This document shows positions 9,519-16,947 of a stretch of 64,000 bases of DNA, piece by piece. This DNA is from Tatumella citrea (GTDB lineage: Bacteria; Pseudomonadota; Gammaproteobacteria; Enterobacterales; Enterobacteriaceae): contig NZ_CP015579.1 of NCBI RefSeq assembly GCF_002163585.1, forward strand, positions 806,001-870,000, given 5' to 3'. The notes below the pieces were generated by a model. It did no database searches. It saw nothing but the letters and a program-made list of their open reading frames with translations, and was not told the DNA's origin. The translations under genes and the position numbers were made by a program. The number at the start of each line of letters is the position of its first letter. Positions within the stretch are counted from its first letter, which is position 1.

Positions 9519-9766
9519 ATGCATCTTTTGTTGTTTCAGAGGACCGGGGCTGAATGCAAAGCCAACTATGAGGAAATTTACCGCAAAAAAACAGGTTGAT
9601 ACGTGAAGCAAGGTGACGCACTTTGCGCAGAAGATTGTGCGAAAAACAGCGGGATTACGACAGTTATTACCCAAAACGGTAAGAGAATTCTGTATTATCT
9701 TGTGTCTCCTTGTCAGGGTGAATGTTGGCTGCTAGGGTTGATTCACAAGCAAAAACAAGGAAAACC

Positions 9767-10189
9767 ATGATGAAAAAGACATTAACTGCTGTAGCAATTT
9801 CTATGACTTTCTTCACAGCTCATGTATTTGCAGAAACAACCAGCCAGCAACTGCAGGAGCAGACGCAGCATCTGAAAAATAAAGCGTCTGAAACTTCTGA
9901 GAAAGCCACAGACCGTACTTCTGAAGCGGCAACTAAAGCCAAACACCGTATGCAGGAAAAAAATGAGCAGACGGTAAATAAACTCAAAGGTGACAACAGT
10001 ACCAGCACTTCGCTGAAGGAAAAATCTCAGAGTACCTGGAATAAGACCAAAGAAGGTACTCAGAAAGGCTGGAACAAAACCAAAGAGACCACCCACTCGG
10101 CAGTGAACAGCACCGAGGAAGGTGCCACTAAAGCGTGGAATAAAACCAAGGATGCTGCATCCAGCGCAAAAAAATCGATCACTGATTAA
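9767..10189 (+). CDS. Secreted amphipathic-helix (LEA-like) protein of unknown function
   Basis: I do not recognise a named family member. The 140-residue product begins with a clear signal peptide (MMKKTLTAVAISMTFFTAHVFA, cleavage likely after AFA-like VFA), so it is exported. The mature part is almost entirely charged and polar, rich in Lys, Glu, Thr, Ala and Ser, with no cysteine. It contains approximate repeats: STWNKTKEGTQ, GWNKTKETTHS and AWNKTKDAASS, each about 11-20 residues apart, preceded by ASETSEKATDRTSEAATKAK. This pattern resembles late-embryogenesis-abundant or apolipoprotein-like amphipathic helices linked to desiccation or osmotic stress. An AAGGA ribosome site precedes the ATG pair at 9767/9770. 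Proximity to trehalase fits stress physiology but proves nothing. Confidence 0.75.
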   Translation: MMKKTLTAVAISMTFFTAHVFAETTSQQLQEQTQHLKNKASETSEKATDRTSEAATKAKHRMQEKNEQTVNKLKGDNSTSTSLKEKSQSTWNKTKEGTQKGWNKTKETTHSAVNSTEEGATKAWNKTKDAASSAKKSITD

Positions 10190-10200
10190 TCTGCGCAGGT

Positions 10201-10259
10201 CCGGACCTCAGGGTCCGGCCAGTGGTTTGCCAAGCCCCGGCCTGAGTGCCGGGGTTTTT
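10201..10259 (+). terminator. Double-hairpin intrinsic terminator
   Basis: A first hairpin CCGGACC/GGTCCGG (10201-10218) is followed by CCCCGGC-CTGAGT-GCCGGGG (10235-10254) and five T residues. It terminates the LEA-like gene. Confidence 0.85.
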
Positions 10260-10313
10260 ATTGCCATTTTTTATCGCGGTATTTACGGGCTAAAAGCTTC
10301 AGATATTCCCCCG

Positions 10314-11972
10314 TTATGGCAGATAGCGACCGTAAGTGGGCATCAGGCAACGGGTGACACCGTTGGTCCAGCCGAATCCGTCCTGTAGCGGGTATTCACC
10401 ACCTCCACCGGGTCTTGCCCGTTGACCGCTGATATCATACTTTTCAACCAGCTTATGGTGCAGGGAATAGAAATGTGACACCGTTGTCAGCCAGTTAACC
10501 GCAATCTCTCTGGCTAGCCGGGTTTCACCATAGGCATTCAGTCCCTCAATAGCCATCCATTGCAATGGTGCCCAGCCATTAGGTTTATCCCACTGTTCGC
10601 CGCTGTCGACCATTGATGACAACAGTCCCCCGGAGGTCAACAGCAATTGGCGCAACTGAACGGCCATACGCCGGGCTTGTTCACGGCTGGCGAGCCCGGT
10701 AAACAGCGGTACCACGGCGGCAGCAGAGAAACTGCCGGCGATTTTACGGCGCCAGTCATAGTCACGATAGACGCCGGAAATATCGTCCCATAAATAATGG
10801 TTCATCGCTTTGCGTCGGGCATCGGCCTTTTTCTGCCAGCTGCGGGAGGTCAGCAACTCTCCTTCTTCTTCTGCCAGCCGGACAATCGTGGTTTCCAGCT
10901 TATAAAGGAAGGCATTCAGATCGACCGGGATATACTGGGTAGTCCGGATACTGGCTAAGCGTTTGGGATCTCTTAGCCAGCGGGAAGAGTAGTCCCAGCC
11001 TGAGGCCGCTCCGGCGCGTAAATCACGGTAAACCTCACTGGCCGGTCGGCCTGAAAGTTTGGCGGTGGCAATATCTTCGCGCCATGACTCATCACGTGGG
11101 GTATCCCGGTCATCCCAGTAGCGGTTCAGAAAACTGCCATCAGGCATTCTGACCACATGACGATGAGCCTGATCAGGCAACAGTGCCCCTGAACCATCCA
11201 TCCAGTACTGATATTCACGGATCAACTGCTGTAAATAGCGGGTACTGCCAGGCAAACCTGCCTGTTCAAACAGTTCAACCATCAGGGCAAAAACCGGCGG
11301 TTGTGAGCGACTCAGATAGTAGGTTCGGTTACCGTTAGGTATATGACCGTAAGTTTCTATCAGCCACGCAAAGTTGTCCGCCATATCCTGCAGCAGATCT
11401 TTCCTGTTACTTTCTGCCAGTCCAAGCATGGTGAAATAAGAATCCCAGTAGTAGACCTCGCCGAAGCGACCGCCCGGAACCACATAGGGTTTTGGCAGCG
11501 GCAACAGTGAAGAGAACGGCTGATGATTGCCTGGTTCACGCACCAATACCTGCCACAGGTCATCAATATGCTGACACAAAGGTTTACTGGTCTCTTCATG
11601 GTGGTAAACATCACCGGCAGGGGGTGGTGTAAAGTGTTGCCCGACAAATGCACGCAGATTGAAGTTACGATTTTCACGGCGCTGCCGGCGATACTCAATC
11701 AGGATATCCAGCGGATCACTGTTCGGTGAGCAGTCAGCGAAAGTTTTACTGTCTTCAAAGATCCGTGCTTTCTGAACATGCTCAAATAATTCAAGGTAAC
11801 GATCGGCCGGTGTCAGGGCATCGGCAGCCGGGAGGCCGTCAATAATTTCCGGTTCAGGCTCATAATCTTCCATGCCTTCCAGAATCAGTTCATGCGGATC
11901 ATAGTGATATCCGGTTTCGTCGCTGTTCTGAGCCGGTTGTTCCGGGAAACGGTTCAGGGATGAAGTATTGAT
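10314..11972 (-). CDS. treF: Cytoplasmic trehalase TreF (apparent ATC start)
   Basis: Hydrolyses cytoplasmic trehalase substrate trehalose to two glucose molecules, part of recovery from osmotic stress. Trehalase signatures are visible: [29 protein letters not shown] and [17 protein letters not shown]; there is no signal peptide. The first ATG in frame is at 11873 and would give 519 residues. However, 33 more codons upstream remain open and read [10 protein letters not shown]...[10 protein letters not shown], which aligns with the start of E. coli TreF (549 residues). They end at an ATC placed five bases after a perfect AGGAGG; a TAA closes the frame just before. I therefore extend the gene to the ATC, giving 552 residues. 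If ATC does not initiate, the ATG at 11873 would have GGAAGG only one base away, which is poor. Confidence 0.85.
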   Translation of the reverse strand: MNTSSLNRFPEQPAQNSDETGYHYDPHELILEGMEDYEPEPEIIDGLPAADALTPADRYLELFEHVQKARIFEDSKTFADCSPNSDPLDILIEYRRQRRENRNFNLRAFVGQHFTPPPAGDVYHHEETSKPLCQHIDDLWQVLVREPGNHQPFSSLLPLPKPYVVPGGRFGEVYYWDSYFTMLGLAESNRKDLLQDMADNFAWLIETYGHIPNGNRTYYLSRSQPPVFALMVELFEQAGLPGSTRYLQQLIREYQYWMDGSGALLPDQAHRHVVRMPDGSFLNRYWDDRDTPRDESWREDIATAKLSGRPASEVYRDLRAGAASGWDYSSRWLRDPKRLASIRTTQYIPVDLNAFLYKLETTIVRLAEEEGELLTSRSWQKKADARRKAMNHYLWDDISGVYRDYDWRRKIAGSFSAAAVVPLFTGLASREQARRMAVQLRQLLLTSGGLLSSMVDSGEQWDKPNGWAPLQWMAIEGLNAYGETRLAREIAVNWLTTVSHFYSLHHKLVEKYDISGQRARPGGGGEYPLQDGFGWTNGVTRCLMPTYGRYLP

Positions 11973-11983
11973 AACAACCTCCT
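11970..11983 (-). promoter_or_regulatory. AGGAGG ribosome site followed by an ATC codon
   Basis: On the minus strand AGGAGG (11978-11983), five bases, then ATC (11970-11972) in the treF frame. The in-frame TAA is at 11991-11993 and no ATG, GTG or TTG lies between. The nearby ATG-ATG pair is in another frame. This decides the treF start discussed above. Confidence 0.65.
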
Positions 11984-12083
11984 CATCATCTTAGCCAAAA
12001 GAAAATATTCATCTCAGAGACTAAGTATAGACACTGCTGTTTTTACCGAGGGTATTGCTGTGTAAAGCCGGGCGGGTAAAACG

Positions 12084-12116
12084 TTGCAAAATGCAAGCAC
12101 CGTGGGGGCACGGTGC
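12084..12116 (-). terminator. Hairpin after qorB
   Basis: GCACCGTG-GGGG-CACGGTGC (12097-12116 on the plus strand) lies 14 bases after the qorB stop. On the minus strand it is followed by TTGCATTTTGCAA, T-rich but not a clean T-run. It is a likely terminator. Confidence 0.5.
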
Positions 12117-12129
12117 CTGATAATGGGGA

Positions 12130-12981
12130 TTATTTCAGAGTATCAGTAATCGTCTGTCTGAAAGGTGTGGTGGCCCGGCCAATCAGTTGGCTGAGGGTTT
12201 TGCTGTTATCAAACAGTCCTCCCGCTGCAGCTCCTGCATCGGAATCAGCCAGCATGTCTGCCAGGCCAGCCGGTAATCCTGCCTGTTTTAGCGCTGCAGC
12301 AAATTCACTCTGTGGCAGATTTACGTAGTCAACTTTCTCGCCACTCTGGCGGGCGATTTCGTCGCTGAATTGTTGCAGGGTGTAGGCATCGTCGCCGGCA
12401 AGTTCATAGATTTTCCCTGCCTGATGGTCGGCAGTAATGACTTTAGCTGCGGCTTCTGCATAATCCTGGCGGGACGCTGAAGCAATTTTTCCTTCTCCGG
12501 TAGCACCGATAAAAGCATGGTGGGTGAGTGCCGGTCCAATGCTGGCTGCATAGTTTTCACTATACCAGCCGTTACGCAGCAGTGCGTAACCGATACCCGA
12601 TTTCGCCAGTCGTGCCTCGGTAGCCCGGTGTTCTGTTGCCAGACCGAGCGGTGAAGTATCGGCATGCAGCAGGCTGGTATAGGCAATAAATTTTATCCCT
12701 GCCCGGGCTGCCGCATCGATGACCGCTCCATGTTGTACATCACGCTTGCCAACTTCACTCGACGAAATCAGCAGCAGTTTCTCTGCACCCTGCAGAGCCG
12801 GGAGCAGGGTTTCCGGCCGGTTATAGTCGGCTTCCCGTAAAATAATGCCGGCTGGTAACTTATCAGCGGCACTGGCGGGATCCCGTACCAGTGCAATCAG
12901 CTGGCTGGCGGGCAGGGTCTTAAGCAGTTGCTGAATAACTTTACGGCCTAACTGGCCGGTAGCTCCGGTAATGGCGATCAT
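12130..12981 (-). CDS. qorB: NAD(P)H:quinone oxidoreductase QorB-like, atypical SDR
   Basis: NmrA-type short-chain dehydrogenase fold that in E. coli (QorB/YtfG) reduces quinones with NADPH. The chosen ATG gives MIAITGATGQLGRKV, the Rossmann GATGQLG motif at the extreme N-terminus, with AGGAGA upstream; the frame stays open 12 codons further but without such a site. Other conserved stretches are KLLLISSSEVG, FIAYTSLLHADTSPLGLA, LLRNGWYSENY and LADMLADSDAGAAAGGLFD. The 283 residues match the family length. It is divergent from an HxlR-family gene, the same pair as ytfG/ytfH of E. coli, and is probably controlled by it through palindromes in the gap. Confidence 0.9.
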   Translation of the reverse strand: MIAITGATGQLGRKVIQQLLKTLPASQLIALVRDPASAADKLPAGIILREADYNRPETLLPALQGAEKLLLISSSEVGKRDVQHGAVIDAAARAGIKFIAYTSLLHADTSPLGLATEHRATEARLAKSGIGYALLRNGWYSENYAASIGPALTHHAFIGATGEGKIASASRQDYAEAAAKVITADHQAGKIYELAGDDAYTLQQFSDEIARQSGEKVDYVNLPQSEFAAALKQAGLPAGLADMLADSDAGAAAGGLFDNSKTLSQLIGRATTPFRQTITDTLK

Positions 12982-13032
12982 AGTAAGTTCTCCTGAAAGA
13001 TATTCGGTGACAGTCATTACTATAAAAACTAA

Positions 13033-13055
13033 ACTTACTTTTAGTAAGTACTTAC
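13033..13055. promoter_or_regulatory. Candidate HxlR-type operator in the qorB/ytfH gap
   Basis: Three half-sites follow each other: ACTTAC (13033-13038), GTAAGT (13044-13049) and ACTTAC (13050-13055). The last two form the perfect palindrome GTAAGTACTTAC, and the first two form ACTTAC-TTTTA-GTAAGT. The element is central in the 93-base divergent gap, where an autoregulated MarR/HxlR operator is expected. Confidence 0.6.
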
Positions 13056-13074
13056 AAAAAGGTTAGTCTGAAAA

Positions 13075-13473
13075 ATGTCAGGAAATTTACATCAGAAATA
13101 TGTCCGTGGTGAATTGCTGAATGTGAACTGTTCATCGCGCCACATCCTGAAACGTCTTACCGGACGCTGGAGTGTGCTGGTATTGCTGGCACTGAAGCAG
13201 GATGTATTACGCTTTAGTGAGTTGCGCAGAAAAATTGGTGGGGTCAGTGAACGGATGCTCTCCCAGACTCTGCGTAATATGGAGCAGGACGGATTTATTG
13301 CCCGTAAAGCTTATGATGTGGTCCCGCCACATGTTGAATACTGGCTGACACCACTCGGTCATGAAGCAGAGCAGAAGCTTATCGGGCTGGCTGACTGGCT
13401 GGAAGATAATGTGCAACGCATACAACAAAACCGTGAAGATTTTGACCAGCGCAAAGAACAGCAGGAGCTTTGA
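13075..13473 (+). CDS. ytfH: HxlR-family winged-helix regulator (YtfH-like)
   Basis: A 132-residue DNA-binding protein of the HxlR/DUF24 type, dimeric regulators often responding to electrophiles or quinones. Family marks are the N-terminal NCSSRHILKRLTGRWSVLVLLAL, with a single cysteine of the kind that senses reactive species, then RFSELRRKIGGVSERMLSQTLRNMEQDGFIARK (recognition helix and wing) and PPHVEYWLTPLG. It is divergent from qorB with 93 bases between starts, which matches ytfH/ytfG. It probably represses both genes. The symbol is given by synteny and similarity from memory. Confidence 0.85.
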   Translation: MSGNLHQKYVRGELLNVNCSSRHILKRLTGRWSVLVLLALKQDVLRFSELRRKIGGVSERMLSQTLRNMEQDGFIARKAYDVVPPHVEYWLTPLGHEAEQKLIGLADWLEDNVQRIQQNREDFDQRKEQQEL

Positions 13474-13673
13474 GTCTTAGGTTGTCAGATGATTTTGTGG
13501 TGAGTGAAAAGATACATAAAATGCGATCACCCACTGACGGGTTAATAATATTTATCATTCTGTTTTTATTTAAAATTTCTTCCTTTTCTGGCTGAGTTTA
13601 CGCGCTGTTTTTGGTGTTAAGGTTATTTTTCGCTTGTGATAAAGATATATCATAGATAGATTATCATTCATTA

Positions 13674-13686
13674 AATGAGAATCATT
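13674..13686. promoter_or_regulatory. Fur box upstream of the siderophore reductase
   Basis: AATGAGAATCATT matches the Fur core at 12 of 13 positions. A second overlapping half-site, GATTATCATT, lies just upstream (about 13659-13668), giving the tandem 6-base-array look of a real Fur site. It is 59 bases before the ATG of an iron-acquisition gene. Confidence 0.7.
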
Positions 13687-13744
13687 CCATTATTCTGTGG
13701 ACACAGTACCACAGACTGACAACAGTTAAACTGAGAGAAATTCT

Positions 13745-14539
13745 ATGTCTGCATCATTATCATCAGGACGCGCATTGCCAAAGCGGGTAAGAAATGAATT
13801 ACGTTTTCGCAAACTGACCGTCAGTAGTAAAACACTGGTTGCCGATAATTTCTGGCGTATAGAGTTCACCAGCGAAGAACTGGACGGTTACAACTCTCCG
13901 GGCTTTGATGATCACAGTAAGATCTTTTTCCCTGACCCACAGACCGGCAAGCTGTTACTGCCACAGGTGACTGATGAAGGGATTGCCTGGCCTGACGGAG
14001 AACGCCCACTGTCACGTGATTATACTCCGCTGTTTTTTGACGGAAAAACCCGTCTGACGCTGGATTTCTTCCGCCATGAGCATGGTGTTGCCAGCCAGTG
14101 GGCTGAACAGGCTCAGCCAGGCGATCCTCTGGCTGTCGGCGGGCCACGTGGTTCGATAATTATTCCTGTCGATTATCGTGTTCAGGTTCTGGCCTTCGAC
14201 GAAAGCGGCCTGCCTGCAGTACAGCGCCGGTTAGCTGAAACTCAGGCTGAAAAGTTAATATTACTGGCATTCACCGATGAAGCATTGGTGAAAAATTATC
14301 TGCCAAATCTGCCGGCAAATGCAGAACTCACCTGTTTCGGTAGCGGGACGATGAACAGTGAAGGGATCCAACGTTGTCAGCAACAACTGGCGTCATTAAC
14401 GCTACCGGAAGACGATTATTTCATCTGGCTGACAGGGGAAGGAGAGGCGGTTAAAGTGCTCAACGATTACTTTATCGAACAACGCCACTGCCATTCAGGC
14501 CTGGTGCGTGGTGTGGCTTACTGGCACCACAAAGGGTAA
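13745..14539 (+). CDS. yqjH: Siderophore-interacting NADPH-dependent ferric reductase (YqjH/ViuB type)
   Basis: Cytoplasmic FAD enzyme that releases iron from imported ferric siderophores by NADPH-dependent reduction. The 264 residues show the SIP layout: FAD-binding barrel with the FAD motif RDYTPLFFD (RxYT) near residue 97, HGVASQWAEQAQPGDPLAVGGPRGS, and the C-terminal NAD(P)-binding half ending WLTGEGEAVKVLNDYF and VRGVAYWHHKG. A Fur box precedes it, so it should be induced by iron starvation. A PadR regulator follows 47 bases downstream on the same strand; in E. coli yqjH and its repressor yqjI are divergent instead. Confidence 0.9.
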   Translation: MSASLSSGRALPKRVRNELRFRKLTVSSKTLVADNFWRIEFTSEELDGYNSPGFDDHSKIFFPDPQTGKLLLPQVTDEGIAWPDGERPLSRDYTPLFFDGKTRLTLDFFRHEHGVASQWAEQAQPGDPLAVGGPRGSIIIPVDYRVQVLAFDESGLPAVQRRLAETQAEKLILLAFTDEALVKNYLPNLPANAELTCFGSGTMNSEGIQRCQQQLASLTLPEDDYFIWLTGEGEAVKVLNDYFIEQRHCHSGLVRGVAYWHHKG

Positions 14540-14545
14540 TATCAC

Positions 14546-14570
14546 CCCCCTGCCTGAAACCGGCAGGGGG
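14546..14570 (+). other. Intercistronic hairpin
   Basis: CCCCCTGCC-TGAAACC-GGCAGGGGG is a perfect nine-base-pair stem between the reductase and the PadR gene, followed by ATAAAGG rather than T residues. It is more likely an mRNA-stability or attenuation element than a terminator. Confidence 0.55.
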
Positions 14571-14586
14571 ATAAAGGAAAAGAACT

Positions 14587-15087
14587 ATGAATATTGCTAA
14601 ATCCGGTTTGCTGCAACGCCGCCGTCGCGAAAAGATTCTGGATGCCGCAGAAATCAGATTACTGGTGCTCAGTTTTCTGCAACAACAGCCAGCCCACGGC
14701 TATGAGCTGATTAAGTCGATTGAAACTCTGGCTCAGGGCGAGTATACCCCCAGCCCGGGTATTATCTACCCGGCACTGATGCTGCTGGAGGAGATGGATG
14801 CTATTGTGCCGCAAAATCCGGATGCAGGCCGTAAAAGCTATCAACTGACAGCTTACGGTCAGCAATTACTGGAGCAGGGAAGTGCGCAGTTGCTGGAAAT
14901 TTCCGAACGGCTGAAAATGCTGGCGGTGGTCGGAAAAAACCGTCGTATTCCGCAGATAGAAAGAGCGGTGCATAACCTTAAAATGGCGCTGAATACCCGG
15001 TTAGCGGAACCTGAGTTATCACAGGAAACCATTTACGCTCTTATCGATGCGCTGGACGATGCAGCAAAACGTATTGAGCGTAGCTGA
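14587..15087 (+). CDS. PadR-family regulator related to YqjI
   Basis: A 166-residue winged-helix repressor. The PadR core is clear: LLVLSFLQQQPAHGYELIKSIETLAQGEYTPSPGIIYPALMLLEEM, then SYQLTAYGQQLLE, with a helical C-terminal dimerisation part. E. coli YqjI has the same core and represses the adjacent ferric reductase yqjH in a nickel-responsive way through a His/Cys-rich N-terminal segment. That segment is missing here: the N-terminus is only MNIAKSGLLQRRRREK, basic and without His or Cys. It lies downstream of the reductase gene on the same strand, so it may be co-transcribed and feed back on the promoter at 13.7 kb. A different effector than nickel is likely. Confidence 0.85.
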   Translation: MNIAKSGLLQRRRREKILDAAEIRLLVLSFLQQQPAHGYELIKSIETLAQGEYTPSPGIIYPALMLLEEMDAIVPQNPDAGRKSYQLTAYGQQLLEQGSAQLLEISERLKMLAVVGKNRRIPQIERAVHNLKMALNTRLAEPELSQETIYALIDALDDAAKRIERS

Positions 15088-15094
15088 ACCAGGG

Positions 15095-15391
15095 TCAGAC
15101 TGGTGGCTGTTTATGATTATCAATGTGACCGAGATTTTTTTCAGGGAAACAGTAATCTCTGACCCGTTGTTTCAGTGTGACAGCATCCGGAAAACCCCCG
15201 TCCCGTTTCCTTTCCCATAGCAACTCACCATCAGCGTGAATTTCAAAGATACCACCACGGCCCGGTTGTAATGTCACCGCAGCCAGGTCATCAGCAAAGG
15301 TGCTGAGTAGTTCCTGGGCCATCCATGACGAACGCAACAACCACTGACACTGGCTGCAATAATGGATAGTGATTGTCGGGCGGTGGCTCAT
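15095..15391 (-). CDS. SelT/SelW/SelH (Rdx) family thioredoxin-like protein
   Basis: A 98-residue thioredoxin-like protein of the Rdx family. The CXXC motif CSQC sits at residues 12-15 in ITIHYCSQCQWLLRSSWMAQELL. The family's second motif is seen as GGIFEIHADGELLWERKRDGGFPDAVTLKQRVRD. Both redox positions are cysteine, not selenocysteine. Function in bacteria is undefined beyond an assumed thiol-redox role. It lies convergent to the PadR gene with a 7-base gap and 39 bases downstream of the AcuI-type gene start region, on the same strand as that gene's product coding sequence. Confidence 0.85.
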   Translation of the reverse strand: MSHRPTITIHYCSQCQWLLRSSWMAQELLSTFADDLAAVTLQPGRGGIFEIHADGELLWERKRDGGFPDAVTLKQRVRDYCFPEKNLGHIDNHKQPPV

Positions 15392-15430
15392 CGCAATTTT
15401 CCTGAATAGTTGATATTACAGATCTGGCTG

Positions 15431-16429
15431 TTAGTTGCCGGCAGAGGGCTGGCAGTTAACAATCAGTCTGCCACGAACCTGACCGTTAAGTAAGTCATCG
15501 GCGCCGCCAATAGCTGCCGCCAGCGGAATAATTCGAGCGATCTTCTCAAAGGTTGCAGGGTCATAAACCTCTGCCAGCCGTTGCCAGGCGTCGCGACGGA
15601 GCGCCATCGGGCACATAACACTGTCTACGCCTGTCAGGGTGACTCCGCGCAGAATAAAAGGAGCAACACTTGCCGGTAAATCGAGCCCCTGGGCCATACC
15701 GCAGGCTGCAACGACACCATTGCGGGCAGTAGCGGCTAAAACATTGCTTAACGTGTGACTACCGACCGTATCAATCGCCGCGATCCATTGTTCTTTCGCC
15801 AGTGGTTTTCCTGGCTGATTTAACGTATCCCGCGAAATTGTCCGTGATGCTCCGAGTGTACCGGTCAGCCAGGCTTCATCATCCTGACGACCAGTGCTGG
15901 CAACTACCTGATATCCGGCTAGCGCCAGTAACCAGACAGCAAAACTGCCAACTCCTCCACTGGCGCCGGTCACCAGCACTTCACCTTGTCCTGGCTTAAT
16001 GCCCTGTCTTTCGAGTGCCATCAGGCACAGCATGGCAGTCAGCCCGGCAGTACCGATAGCCATGGTACTCACCGGAGGCAGGGCATCAGGCACCGGAACC
16101 AGCCAGTCACCATTCACCGCGGCCTTTTCAGCAAGGCCACCCCAGTGATTCTCTCCTACGCCCCAACCGGTAAGAATTGCCAGATCTCCTGGTTTCCACT
16201 GCGGATGCTGGCTGCTGGTGACTTCACCGACAAAATCAATGCCAGGGACCATTGGAAATGTACGGACAATTGGTGCGCGGTTAACGATGGCCAATGCATC
16301 TTTATAATTCAGACTGGAATACAAAACGTTAAGTGATACCGTGGCGCCCGGTAACTGAGACTCCTGAAGCTGACTCAGCGTGGTGCGGTAACCTTGTTCA
16401 TCCTTTTCAATCAATATTGCCTGAAACAT
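15431..16429 (-). CDS. acuI: AcuI/YhdH-type NADPH quinone-oxidoreductase-like acryloyl-CoA reductase
   Basis: Medium-chain dehydrogenase/reductase without the catalytic or structural zinc cysteines. The AcuI/YhdH group reduces acryloyl-CoA to propionyl-CoA with NADPH, removing a toxic electrophile. Visible marks are YSSLNYKDALAI near residue 38, VPGIDFVGEV, LTGWGVGENHWGGLAE (diagnostic for this subgroup), the cofactor motif GASGGVGSFAVWLLALAGY, and the C-terminal GVDSVMCP. Length is 332 residues against about 324 for E. coli YhdH. It stands alone with no obvious operon partner apart from the SelW-like gene downstream. Confidence 0.88.
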   Translation of the reverse strand: MFQAILIEKDEQGYRTTLSQLQESQLPGATVSLNVLYSSLNYKDALAIVNRAPIVRTFPMVPGIDFVGEVTSSQHPQWKPGDLAILTGWGVGENHWGGLAEKAAVNGDWLVPVPDALPPVSTMAIGTAGLTAMLCLMALERQGIKPGQGEVLVTGASGGVGSFAVWLLALAGYQVVASTGRQDDEAWLTGTLGASRTISRDTLNQPGKPLAKEQWIAAIDTVGSHTLSNVLAATARNGVVAACGMAQGLDLPASVAPFILRGVTLTGVDSVMCPMALRRDAWQRLAEVYDPATFEKIARIIPLAAAIGGADDLLNGQVRGRLIVNCQPSAGN

Positions 16430-16607
16430 AGTGACTCCCGGATAAAGTGACGCGCGGCACTAAGGCGGTGCCGCAAAGCACAGGAAAGCATAATGCAGCA
16501 TATCAGTGCCGGTGGTTTATCACAAAGTAGTGTATGCAGGAAAAAAGGAGTTCAGCAGGCCGGAAAGGAAACCCTGCCATCCTGAGGGTGACAGGGGGGA
16601 ATTATGA

Positions 16608-16772
16608 CTATTTCTGTGTATCACTGTTCAGACAGACAGCCTGTGGTGGAATGCTGTTTTCCGTTTGTACCTGGCTGTGTTTTTTCCGGCGCTGCCACCA
16701 GTATCTGAGTGATTTGGCCAGCTGGATATAGCCGATAAACGGTTGCCGGGATCTGTTTTCATGAAATTCCAT
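16608..16772 (-). CDS. Small basic protein of 54 residues (candidate)
   Basis: This short frame opens with ATG preceded by a nearly ideal ribosome site, AGGAGGTGA six bases away. It encodes 54 residues, starting MEFHENRSRQPFIGYIQLAK and continuing with SLRYWWQRRKKHS, so it is strongly basic with an aromatic centre; there is no signal peptide or membrane helix. I do not recognise it. It is divergent from the MocR regulator gene, with tandem direct repeats between them (16826-16865) that would suit control by that regulator. The strong ribosome site is the main reason to believe it is translated. Confidence 0.55.
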   Translation of the reverse strand: MEFHENRSRQPFIGYIQLAKSLRYWWQRRKKHSQVQTENSIPPQAVCLNSDTQK

Positions 16773-16825
16773 CTGTCACCTCCTGTCTTGTCTGAATGTT
16801 CATTTTCAGGAGATTTACTAAAATA

Positions 16826-16865
16826 ATACAGATGCAAAAAACATATTTGTTTACCATACAGATGC
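16826..16865. promoter_or_regulatory. Direct repeats ATACAGATGC, candidate MocR operator
   Basis: Two exact copies of ATACAGATGC occur at 16826-16835 and 16856-16865, 30 bases apart start to start, about three helical turns. MocR/GabR regulators are known to bind direct repeats spaced by a few turns. The copies lie in the divergent gap between the small ORF and the MocR gene. Confidence 0.55.
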
Positions 16866-16947
16866 TCTAAAAGTGCCGCTGATGGTGATTTTGCCCATCA
16901 GTCTGTACTGGTTTATCTGTCTGTATGGTTATAACGGGGGATACAGT

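Larger units (their letters stand above)
9448..9766. other. Divergent promoter region nirB / LEA-like gene
   Basis: This 319-base divergent gap carries the FNR-dependent nirB promoter on the minus strand and, on the plus strand, the promoter of the small secreted protein starting at 9767. A TATTAT element near 9692 could serve the latter. No further open frame is credible here. Confidence 0.6.
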
